The position numbers were made by a program, and so were the translations under genes. A DNA stretch of 5,465 bases from Planctomycetota bacterium (GTDB taxonomy: Bacteria > Planctomycetota > Phycisphaerae > Sedimentisphaerales > Anaerobacaceae). The notes beneath the pieces are model-generated. The model had not been told where the DNA came from. It worked only from the letters and a program-made list of their open reading frames with translations, and did not search any database. Positions 1-5,424 of the stretch are shown here, in pieces. Position 1 is the first letter of the stretch; each line of letters begins with the position of its first letter. Location of the stretch: contig JAGLTN010000530.1 in NCBI GenBank assembly GCA_023135255.1, forward strand, positions 1-5,465, given 5' to 3'.

Positions 1-53
1 AGAGCGCCTGCTCGACACGCAGGAGGCCGTTGGTTCAAGCCCAATACCGCCCA
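1..53 (+). tRNA. tRNA-Val(GAC), 3' part; 5' end lies outside the window
   Basis: The window opens inside a tRNA, in the D-loop. Positions 2-5 are the 3' side of the D stem. A perfect 5-bp anticodon stem (7-11 with 19-23) encloses a 7-base loop (12-18) with GAC at 14-16, so it would read valine GUC/GUU codons. A 5-base variable region follows (24-28), then a T stem (29-33 with 41-45, one G-T pair) around the loop TTCAAGC (34-40). The acceptor 3' strand is ACCGCCC (46-52), with discriminator A at 53. CCA is not encoded, so it would be added after transcription. The base before the anticodon (tRNA position 33) is C rather than the nearly universal U. The identity rests on the anticodon only, because the acceptor 5' strand is missing. 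Confidence 0.9.
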
Positions 54-62
54 TTAAAAGAT

Positions 63-95
63 AAAGCTCTGACTAATAAATAGTTAGAGTTTTTT
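63..95 (+). terminator. Intrinsic terminator of the tRNA transcript
   Basis: CTCTGAC (67-73) pairs with GTTAGAG (83-89), with one G-T wobble, around a 9-base A/T loop. The stem can be extended by a G-T pair and by the upstream AAA pairing with the first bases of the T-run. A run of six T residues (90-95) follows directly. It lies 10 bases after the mature tRNA end, the expected place for a factor-independent terminator, and it insulates the tRNA from the downstream operon. Confidence 0.8.
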
Positions 96-166
96 GTAAT
101 TTTATTCCATTTTATATGCCGCGTTTTGGCTTGAAAAAGGCTGTTTCAGGAGTTTTTTCAAAAAAG

Positions 167-182
167 TACGAAGTTTTTCGTG
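167..182. promoter_or_regulatory. Upstream copy of candidate BlaI-type operator dyad
   Basis: TACGAA (167-172), spacer GTTT, then TTCGTG (177-182). This matches the downstream dyad in both half-sites and in spacing except for the last base (G for A). Its centre is 31 bp from that of the downstream copy, about three helical turns, so two repressor dimers would bind the same face of the DNA. BlaI/MecI-family repressors are known to bind dyads with TAC-/-GTA outer ends. That this dyad is the site of the repressor encoded at 267 is inference from position and symmetry. Confidence 0.6.
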
Positions 183-190
183 GATTTTAT

Positions 191-219
191 TTGACTTTAC
201 GAAACTATTCGTATAGATT
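191..219 (+). promoter_or_regulatory. Sigma70-like promoter of the blaI-blaR1-like operon
   Basis: The -35 hexamer TTGACT (191-196, 5 of 6 to consensus) is separated by exactly 17 bp from the -10 hexamer TAGATT (214-219, 4 of 6). Transcription would start near 226, giving a leader of about 40 bases before the repressor gene. A perfect dyad fills positions 198-213 of the spacer, so a bound repressor would directly exclude RNA polymerase. Confidence 0.65.
198..213. promoter_or_regulatory. Candidate BlaI-type operator in the promoter spacer
   Basis: A perfect inverted repeat, TACGAA (198-203) and TTCGTA (208-213), with a 4-base centre (ACTA). It occupies nearly the whole spacer between the -35 and -10 hexamers. 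The same half-site and spacing recur at 167-182. The arrangement suggests autorepression by the product of the first gene, as in classical bla/mec operons, where BlaI/MecI operators overlap the promoters. Confidence 0.7.
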
Positions 220-266
220 CTGATTCAGGTAATTAGTGGAGCAATAAAAATTAGAAAGGGAGCAGT

Positions 267-650
267 ATGGTTAAGAAAGAAATGCCTCAGCCGACGAATA
301 AGGAGCTTGCGATATTACAGGTGCTGTGGGAGATTGGGTCGGCGACAGTTCGGATGGTTAACGGGGAAATTAACAAGGTTAAAAAAACGGGGTACACGAC
401 GACTTTGAAGCTTATGCAGATCATGACTGAGAAGGGATCGTTGATCTGCGACAAGTCACAATTCAAGCATGTTTATGCCCCTGCGATAACGGAAGAAAAA
501 GCCCAAAATGGTATGGTTGGTGATCTGCTTGAAAAAGCGTTTTCAGGTTCAGCGGCCAAGCTTGTTATGCGAGCATTGTCAGCTAAGAAAGTATCAACCA
601 AAGAATTAGCAAAGATCAAAAAAATGGTTGATAGCTGGGAGGAAAAATAA
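267..650 (+). CDS. BlaI/MecI/CopY-family transcriptional repressor
   Basis: A 127-residue DNA-binding repressor, the usual length for the BlaI/MecI family (about 120-130). The N-terminal two-thirds is the winged helix: 'PTNKELAILQVLWEIGSATV' (residues 9-28) is the typical first segment with the 'E..IL..LW..G..T' pattern, and 'GYTTTLKLMQIMTEKGSL' (42-59) is the recognition-helix region with its Thr-rich start and the wing after it. The C-terminal helices (about 76-127) should form the dimerisation domain. Aligned by eye with staphylococcal BlaI, the known Asn101-Phe102 cleavage site falls at Arg102-Ala103 in 'AKLVMRALSAKK'. The start at 267 has a Shine-Dalgarno run AAAGGGAG (255-262) a few bases upstream; an internal ATG at codon 6 is less well placed. 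It is cotranscribed with the M56 protease, whose ATG follows the stop codon directly. Inferred role: repressing its own operon through the two dyads upstream, with relief when the protease is activated. Confidence 0.92.
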   Translation: MVKKEMPQPTNKELAILQVLWEIGSATVRMVNGEINKVKKTGYTTTLKLMQIMTEKGSLICDKSQFKHVYAPAITEEKAQNGMVGDLLEKAFSGSAAKLVMRALSAKKVSTKELAKIKKMVDSWEEK

Positions 651-3600
651 ATGAATACTGTATTGCCACAATATTTGATAGAGACATTGGGCTGGACATT
701 GATTCACTGGTTATGGCAGGGGTTGGCAATCGCGGCTATATTGGCGGTTGCGTGGAAAGCTTTTGCGAAGGTTTCCGCTAACAAGCGATATCTGATTGGC
801 TGTGCGGGTTTGACGGCTATGATGGTGATGCCGATGCTGACGTTCAGGGTATTGAGCAGTCGATGGGTTGAGCCTGTTGAGCTTGCAGCAGTGAAGGCCG
901 AGCGAGTTGATATTGCTCAGCTTGGAACGATTGAAATGCCCATAGTAGAAAATGATGCACCTGTTATTGAAGAAGCGGCTGCCCCTGTGATCGAGATTGG
1001 TTTTAGAGAGCGGGTTTCTTCAGCTATCGAGGCTAACGCCGGGTTTATAGTTTACAGCTGGCTTATCGGGGTGTTTGGTTTTTGTTTATGGCATCTGGGT
1101 GGATGGAGGCAATTGCAGAAGCTTCGCAGGACGATGGTTAAGCCTGTGGGCAAGCATCTTGTCGATAAGATGAATAAGCTATCCTGTGCGATTGGTGTTA
1201 ACAGGGCGGTTTCGCTGATGGAGTCTGCGATGGCGGGCGGGCCTATGGTTGTGGGTTGGCTCAAGCCTATGATATTGCTGCCGGCAAGTGCTTTGACAGG
1301 ACTTCAGCCAGAACAAATTGAAGCTATCCTGGCTCACGAACTGGCTCATATTAAAAGGTGTGACTATCTGGTTAATATTATTCAGACAGCTGTTGAGATC
1401 GTTGGTTTTTATAACCCTGCTATCTGGTGGGTTTCAGCTAAGATAAGACAAGAGCGGGAGAATTGCTGTGATGATGTTGCGGTAGCTTTGACTGGCGATA
1501 AGGTTAGTTATGTTCGCGCACTGACGACTATGGAAGAGGTGCGGTCTGGCTATAAGCTTGCAGTTGCCGGCAGCGGTGGTAGTTTGTTTGACCGGGCAAA
1601 AAGACTGCTTACCAAAGACGCCGACATCTCCAGCGAGAAAAGCCTCCTGACATCTGTTGTTGCAATGCTATTGATTATGGCTTTGCTGATACCAACAGTT
1701 TGGGCATTAAGTAGTGAGAAATTGGAAGACGGAGAGGAGATTACTACACAACAATTGCAACAGTTGGTCGAGGATTTTTTCAAACACAACTATCGTGATA
1801 TCACCGCTCGCAAGACCATTGAATGGGGAGAACCCGCGGTTGATGCTGAAGGCAATATGTCAATCAGATATAAATACGAAGCAACTATATGGAATAAAGA
1901 CAAAATAATCGAAAATAAGGTATGGACATTCGATAAGCAGGGCAAGTTTATCTCCGTTAGAAAAGTAGGGGCTGAAGATATTTACAGCTTGGCCGGAGCC
2001 AAGGCACTTGTTGAGGATTTCTTTGCAAACAATTACAGGGATATTACATCAAGAGAAACTATAGACTGGGGTCAACCTGTTAAACAAGAAAACTCAAATG
2101 TCTCAATCCAATATAAATATAAAGCCACCATCTGGAACAAAGACAAGATAATTGATAATAAAATTTTTACATTTGATAAAGCTGGCAAATTCGTTTCTGC
2201 CGAAAAGGTGAAAGGTTATCCCCAAAAACCGGATAAAGAATTTTCAGGAGTTGAGAGTAATGATGGATTTCAAAATGCAGTTGAAGAAAATCTGCCAGCT
2301 GCAGAAGGTAGAAACGCAAAGCTATTTGATATTGATACCGGAAAATGGGGCACAAAATCAGACTTTGGTGACAATGATAGGGAAACTCATAAATGGGTAA
2401 GAGAGAATGGACTTGATTTGTTGGCGGTTTTTGAAAAAGGACATTTCGGCTTATTGGCCTTCGATGTGGCAGTTTTACCTGTAAAGAACTCTGATTGGCC
2501 GCAGTTATCAGCTAAAGATATCATAGAAAATAAACTGCTGGACCAAATGGAGGCAAATAAAATAACTCCGATGATGCAAACAGAGGTTCCTGCAACTTAT
2601 CTTTTCAGAACACGTGAGAACAGCATTGGCATTTTGCAAATAACTGGACTTAGAGATGACTCTAAAAGCGTAAATATCCGCTATAAGAAGGTTCAGGGAG
2701 CAAATTCTATGAATTCCTCTGGGCAGATCGTTTCGCAGGTTAGCAATGACAAGCAAACAGATAAAAATAGTCAGCAGCAAAGTCAGTCTGCGAAAACAGC
2801 TTTGATATCTGATAAGGTTGTTGATGCTGGGATGGAAAGCCGCTTTGCACTTATGAAAGGCAAGGCTCCGGAAATTTCAGTTACTGTTTTTCCAATAATA
2901 ATGTCAGAGAAACCATACAAAAATGTAGCTGAAGTTGTTGCTTTAATGCTTGAAAAAGCTGACGTGAATAATATAGACGTTCCTGACGAAGCATTTTCCC
3001 CAGCCGCCGATAGTAACATCTGGCAAATTTGCAGCTCGTTCGAAGCATTTGTTCGTGAAAAGTCCATAGATACTGATTACGCTTTATTCGGCCAATATGT
3101 TGGAACCGCGCAGAGCGGGGTTAAGGAAGTTCGGTGCGTTGTCGTTGATAAAGCTGGCAATCGTGTATGGGTTGACCGTCAAACGCCGGATGATGATGAT
3201 TTCAAGCGGATTAAGCCTAACAATCCGATGCTTTGTTCGCATTTGCTGGTCGAAAGGCTTCGTACGGCATTGGGACTGCTTGAGCAGGCTGGAGAAAATT
3301 CAGCAACGGGAAAATGGGCAAAACACTGGCAGAAAGATTCTGGTACTCCTGCGACAAGTGAACATGCTGAAATGGCCAAGAGGCTCGCGATAATGCGCCG
3401 AAACTTTCGAGATGCTGAGTTGGCAATATTCCCCACCTTGGTTAACGGCAAACCAAGCAAAGCCAGTGCTGATAACATCAGAGAAATACTCAGCAACAGA
3501 CAATTGTGTCCCGCTGGAAAGGTGTCGGAGGAAATTCTTTTGGAGATTGCGGGAACATCGAATCAGCAGAAAAGATTATGGGATTTGGCTCGTAAGTTTA

Positions 3601-4967
3601 AAGAGTATATTCAGGGCCATAAACCCAAAGCCGATTACACATTATATGCTGATTATCTGATAGATGCCACAAAAGGTGTTGGAGGTGTGCATTTTGTTAT
3701 TTGCGACCGTAATGGCGAATGGGTTATTGTTGATTTTCAAAATGAATATCAATCAGACTTCAAAAGTATTTCCCCAAAGACCATCAGCGACTGTGACAGC
3801 TTAGTTATCAAACGTATACAGAATTACCTTGATGGTAGTGTTGCTGAGGACGGCAATAAAGTGCTTTCAATCGTAAAGCCTGAAGTTATTGAAGCAGCAA
3901 ATGACCAGACGAGAGTTGTTGCTGTTGAGGATAGTCAGACAGTGGTGAATGCCAAGGGGCAAGATTTGTTGAAAAAGATGGCTGAAGTGAATCGTTATTG
4001 GCTCATCGGACCTGGTTCGGATATTCAGCAGTACAGTTATGATTTTAATTTGTATCTTGATGTCAGAAGAGATGAATCGCCTAAGAAATATAGCTATGAT
4101 ATCAGTAACCCGTCAAAAGCAAGCCAAACAATTAAGCAGGGGGTTTATTATTATTCGGCTTTACATAAGTTGGCGAAAGAACCTGAAGCTGCTTGTGTTA
4201 CTAAGATAGAGAAGCATGGTTCTATGTTGAAAATTGACTATAGTTTTTATGAGCCGATAAAATGTGGAGTTGGCAATGGTATATCAAAAATATACCTGGG
4301 TAGTTTTACTCGAAGAATTAAGTATGGTAGTTTATGGATTGACAGTGAAAAAAACATTCCAATAAGGATTAAAAGCTGGGATGAACCCGATGATAAAAGT
4401 GCGAATTACTGCGAGGAAAGCTTTTCTGATTACGTTTCGGTTGGTGGTAGTGATTATGTGCCGTTAAAAGTAGAAATTAATAGTGGTGAAATGCATTTTG
4501 ATTTCAGGTTCAGAGTGTCAGAGCCCGGTTTGTGGTTGTTTGATCGCAGCAGTTACAAATTAAACAGATGGCAATTGCCTCTTGTTGCGAGCTTGAGTAA
4601 TATCAAAATTAATAATAAGCCAATAGAAGTAGTATCAATGACAGATTCAGAAATTGCCTTGCAGGTAGAGCGTGGGCAATCTGCTATTGATATGCACATT
4701 TTCTCATATAGCTTGAAAAGTTTTGCGAAAGATCATGGGAGCCAATATCCTGACAATTTAGGGCAACTGAAGGATGTTGAAGACAGTTTTGGTGTTTTGC
4801 CGTGGGTGCTTAAAAACGTTGAGTATCTTGGGAAAGGCAAAACAGTGAATGATTCTGGCGATGTGGTAATTGCTTATGATAAAACGATGCTGGCTGAGAA
4901 TCCGCAGGGCAGCAATGCTTTGTATAATGATGGCAGTGTGAGATTTAAGAAAAAGGAAGATAAATAA
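651..4967 (+). CDS. M56-family (BlaR1-like) membrane metallopeptidase with a giant multidomain C-terminal region
   Basis: A 1438-residue protein, far longer than classical BlaR1/MecR1 (about 585-600). The N-terminal ~350 residues are the membrane protease: hydrophobic segments at about 13-35, 47-65, 132-150 and 331-353, the zinc motif H229-E-L-A-H233, and the downstream 'ERENCCDD' motif (E268-D275), whose E270 is the likely third zinc ligand. In this family the protease transmits an external signal leading to loss of the BlaI-type repressor. After the fourth membrane segment, about 1085 residues should lie outside the cytoplasm. They hold a tandem repeat (372-441, 453-522), an uncharacterised module (about 556-682), an S/N/Q-rich linker (683-722), a second tandem duplication (731-874, 911-1060), a beta-rich module with weak LolA-like character (1103-1328) and a pseudopilin-tail-like end (1347-1438). 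I see no SxxK...KTG penicillin-binding motifs, so beta-lactam sensing is not supported. A ribosome site GGGAGG (637-642) and the TAA/ATG junction suggest translational coupling. The protease assignment is firm; the sensor's ligand is unknown. Confidence 0.92.
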   Translation: MNTVLPQYLIETLGWTLIHWLWQGLAIAAILAVAWKAFAKVSANKRYLIGCAGLTAMMVMPMLTFRVLSSRWVEPVELAAVKAERVDIAQLGTIEMPIVENDAPVIEEAAAPVIEIGFRERVSSAIEANAGFIVYSWLIGVFGFCLWHLGGWRQLQKLRRTMVKPVGKHLVDKMNKLSCAIGVNRAVSLMESAMAGGPMVVGWLKPMILLPASALTGLQPEQIEAILAHELAHIKRCDYLVNIIQTAVEIVGFYNPAIWWVSAKIRQERENCCDDVAVALTGDKVSYVRALTTMEEVRSGYKLAVAGSGGSLFDRAKRLLTKDADISSEKSLLTSVVAMLLIMALLIPTVWALSSEKLEDGEEITTQQLQQLVEDFFKHNYRDITARKTIEWGEPAVDAEGNMSIRYKYEATIWNKDKIIENKVWTFDKQGKFISVRKVGAEDIYSLAGAKALVEDFFANNYRDITSRETIDWGQPVKQENSNVSIQYKYKATIWNKDKIIDNKIFTFDKAGKFVSAEKVKGYPQKPDKEFSGVESNDGFQNAVEENLPAAEGRNAKLFDIDTGKWGTKSDFGDNDRETHKWVRENGLDLLAVFEKGHFGLLAFDVAVLPVKNSDWPQLSAKDIIENKLLDQMEANKITPMMQTEVPATYLFRTRENSIGILQITGLRDDSKSVNIRYKKVQGANSMNSSGQIVSQVSNDKQTDKNSQQQSQSAKTALISDKVVDAGMESRFALMKGKAPEISVTVFPIIMSEKPYKNVAEVVALMLEKADVNNIDVPDEAFSPAADSNIWQICSSFEAFVREKSIDTDYALFGQYVGTAQSGVKEVRCVVVDKAGNRVWVDRQTPDDDDFKRIKPNNPMLCSHLLVERLRTALGLLEQAGENSATGKWAKHWQKDSGTPATSEHAEMAKRLAIMRRNFRDAELAIFPTLVNGKPSKASADNIREILSNRQLCPAGKVSEEILLEIAGTSNQQKRLWDLARKFKEYIQGHKPKADYTLYADYLIDATKGVGGVHFVICDRNGEWVIVDFQNEYQSDFKSISPKTISDCDSLVIKRIQNYLDGSVAEDGNKVLSIVKPEVIEAANDQTRVVAVEDSQTVVNAKGQDLLKKMAEVNRYWLIGPGSDIQQYSYDFNLYLDVRRDESPKKYSYDISNPSKASQTIKQGVYYYSALHKLAKEPEAACVTKIEKHGSMLKIDYSFYEPIKCGVGNGISKIYLGSFTRRIKYGSLWIDSEKNIPIRIKSWDEPDDKSANYCEESFSDYVSVGGSDYVPLKVEINSGEMHFDFRFRVSEPGLWLFDRSSYKLNRWQLPLVASLSNIKINNKPIEVVSMTDSEIALQVERGQSAIDMHIFSYSLKSFAKDHGSQYPDNLGQLKDVEDSFGVLPWVLKNVEYLGKGKTVNDSGDVVIAYDKTMLAENPQGSNALYNDGSVRFKKKEDK
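1335..1475 (+). other. Metalloprotease active-site region (HELAH ... ENCCDD)
   Basis: Codons 229-233 encode HELAH, the HExxH zinc-binding and catalytic motif (His229 and His233 as ligands, Glu230 as general base). Codons 268-275 encode ERENCCDD, matching the 'E..(C/A)CDD' signature of M56 peptidases; Glu270 is the probable third ligand. All expected catalytic residues are intact, so the protease should be active. Confidence 0.85.
1764..2216 (+). repeat. Tandem duplication of an ~81-residue-period module in the protease tail
   Basis: Residues 372-441 and 453-522 align without gaps at a period of 81 residues, with 46 of 70 identical (my count by eye). Shared blocks include LVEDFF, NYRDIT, YKY.ATIWNKDKII and FTFDK/WTFDK..GKF. 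The least conserved stretch is the middle (after WG.P). Each copy begins with a helix-like segment and continues with alternating beta-like segments, consistent with a small alpha+beta ligand- or protein-binding unit. The copies sit directly after the last membrane segment, the first extracytoplasmic part of the sensor. No family is recognised. Confidence 0.85.
2316..2696 (+). other. Uncharacterised 'FDIDTGKW' module of the protease tail
   Basis: Residues about 556-682 form a compact block bounded by an acidic linker and a low-complexity S/N/Q-rich linker. Landmarks are FDIDTGKW (559-566), a DRETHKWVRENGLDLL stretch, GLLAFDVAVLP, and a terminal ATYLFRTREN...GILQITG..., reading as beta-strand alternation. 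I have an impression of similar segments in other large planctomycete proteins but cannot verify it here. No catalytic motif is seen; a binding role is only a guess. Confidence 0.5.
2841..3830 (+). repeat. Second, diverged tandem domain duplication in the protease tail
   Basis: Residues 731-874 and 911-1060 are two copies of one domain. Both open with R(F/L)A(L/I)M and a hydrophobic strand ending in IFP or VFP. Both carry a mid-domain amphipathic helix and end in the same core: residues 807-874 and 993-1060 align without gaps with 24 of 68 identical by my count (DY.L...Y, the V..V...G..V.VD.Q stretch, DFK.I.P, and C..L...R....L). The level of divergence indicates a much older duplication than the one at residues 372-522. 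A charged linker (875-910) joins the copies. No known family recognised. Confidence 0.75.
3957..4634 (+). other. Beta-rich module of the protease tail, possibly LolA-like
   Basis: Residues about 1103-1328. A short helix (GQDLLKKMAEV) is followed by long alternating strands: YSYDFNLYLDVRRDE, then a KIEKHGSMLKIDYSFYEP region, then GSLWIDSEKNIPIRIKSWDE, and a final FDFRFRVSEPGLWLFDRS. The 'lWID.....P.rik' pattern resembles lipoprotein-carrier (LolA/LppX-like) folds, which hold hydrophobic ligands in a half-barrel. This is a pattern-level resemblance only and could equally be another beta-sheet fold. Confidence 0.35.
4689..4964 (+). other. Pseudopilin-tail-like C-terminal module
   Basis: Residues 1347-1438. 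It starts with an amphipathic helix (MHIFSYSLKSFAKDHGSQYP), then 'DNLGQLKDV', then VEYLGKGKTV, VVIAYDKTML and ends ALYNDGSVRF. This order (helix, 'YPD.L..L', 'YDK', 'ND/DG...F') resembles the C-terminal part of type II secretion-like pseudopilins, with an 'NDG.V.F' end. The N-terminal prepilin signal and hydrophobic helix are absent, so it would serve here as an appended soluble domain. Confidence 0.5.
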
Positions 4968-5024
4968 CAGCTTCGTTTTAGTATAGCTATATCAAGTTGA
5001 TTTGCACATAATCCTACTTTATAT

Positions 5025-5053
5025 AAGCTGGGTCTATACGGGCTCAGCTTTTT
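5025..5053 (+). terminator. Intrinsic terminator of the blaI-blaR1-like operon, overlapping the csrA 3' end
   Basis: A 10-bp stem (5025-5034 with 5041-5050, including two G-T wobbles) with a 6-base loop TATACG, followed on the plus strand by a T-run at 5049-5053 and, after one G, five more T residues. It lies 58 bases after the protease stop codon. On the minus strand the hairpin is followed by mixed A/T without a clear U-tract, so it points mainly rightward. The right arm and loop include the last codons and stop of the convergent csrA. Confidence 0.75.
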
Positions 5054-5219
5054 GTTTTTCGGCTTGTATGGCGAGGAATATTTCTTTGCGGTGGACGGGG
5101 ATGTCTTTGGGGGCATCGATCGCCAGGCGGACTTTGTGGCCTACGATCTGGGCGATTTTGATTTCGATATGGTCAGCAATTATTATCGATTCATTTACTT
5201 TTCTTGTCAGTACAAGCAT
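5034..5219 (-). CDS. csrA: Carbon storage regulator CsrA, RNA-binding translational regulator
   Basis: A 61-residue protein, the normal length of CsrA. It begins [14 protein letters not shown], matching the family's conserved first strand and including Arg6. The '[18 protein letters not shown]' segment carries Arg44 of the VHR motif, so both arginines needed for RNA contact are present. CsrA acts as a dimer that binds GGA-containing hairpins, usually at ribosome sites, and represses or stabilises mRNAs. The ATG at 5217-5219 (complement) is preferred: AAGGAG sits 6 bases upstream. An in-frame TTG five codons earlier would place that ribosome site inside the coding sequence. The gene converges on the upstream operon. 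Its own Shine-Dalgarno contains GGA, which would allow autoregulation, but no hairpin presenting it is evident. In many bacteria csrA neighbours flagellar genes (e.g. fliW); none is visible here. Confidence 0.95.
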   Translation of the reverse strand: MLVLTRKVNESIIIADHIEIKIAQIVGHKVRLAIDAPKDIPVHRKEIFLAIQAEKQKAEPV

Positions 5220-5357
5220 TTTTGACTCCTTCAAAATTCAAATTATCATTGATACAGTCAATATCTCATCGTTAAAGGGTTAAAAACAGTAAAAGAAAAG
5301 TAAAAGATGGCTGGCATAGAGGAATTGGGATTTTTAGCTAATTAAGCGAAAAACAGG

Positions 5358-5385
5358 TTGACCAGCCTTGTTATATTGGTACAAT
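5358..5385 (+). promoter_or_regulatory. Sigma70-like promoter reading out of the right edge
   Basis: TTGACC (5358-5363, 5 of 6) and TACAAT (5380-5385, 5 of 6) are separated by 16 bp. Transcription would start near 5392, about 33 bases before the ATG at 5425. An inverted repeat, ATTGGT (5375-5380) and ACCAAT (5392-5397), brackets the -10 hexamer and could be a regulator site. The promoter is divergent from csrA. Confidence 0.6.
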
Positions 5386-5424
5386 AGATGCACCAATTGA
5401 GTTTTTTTGATATCGGCAGGTTAG

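Noticed and set aside
131..161. Inverted repeat TTGAAAAA / TTTTTCAA with a 15-base loop just upstream of the first dyad
   Set aside because: Stem is almost all A/T, no T-tract after it, and it lies in an A/T-rich stretch where such repeats arise by chance; it could be an UP-like element but nothing decides this.
3097..3503. Several overlapping open frames on both strands inside the protease gene
   Set aside because: They lie wholly within the long coding frame, whose protein shows clear domain structure and repeats there; their translations show no recognisable features.
651..4967. Beta-lactam resistance function for the BlaI/BlaR1-like pair
   Set aside because: No penicillin-binding motif in the receptor and no beta-lactamase or alternative transpeptidase gene in the window.
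4982..4991. Perfect 10-bp palindrome TATAGCTATA after the protease stop codon
   Set aside because: Short, A/T-rich, without a partner or T-tract; the hairpin at 5025-5053 is the better terminator.
5220..5234. Longer csrA reading frame from an upstream in-frame TTG
   Set aside because: The AAGGAG ribosome site lies inside that extension, and family proteins begin at the ML(V/I)LTR motif.
5002..5283. Plus-strand open frame of 93 codons across csrA
   Set aside because: It overlaps csrA almost entirely in antisense, crosses the hairpin terminator and has no convincing ribosome site.
5230..5300. Search for a csrA promoter on the minus strand (a TTGACT with TAATTT nearby)
   Set aside because: The hexamers are only 10 bp apart and other pairings at 16-18 bp are poor, so no promoter is called although one must exist.
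5307..5345. Short 12-codon ORF starting MAGIEELG upstream of the edge promoter
   Set aside because: It lies upstream of the predicted transcription start, has no clear Shine-Dalgarno sequence, and is well within chance length.
5309..5367. GGCTGG / CCAGCC inverted repeat spanning the csrA upstream region
   Set aside because: Six-base arms 47 bp apart are expected by chance; no second supporting copy.
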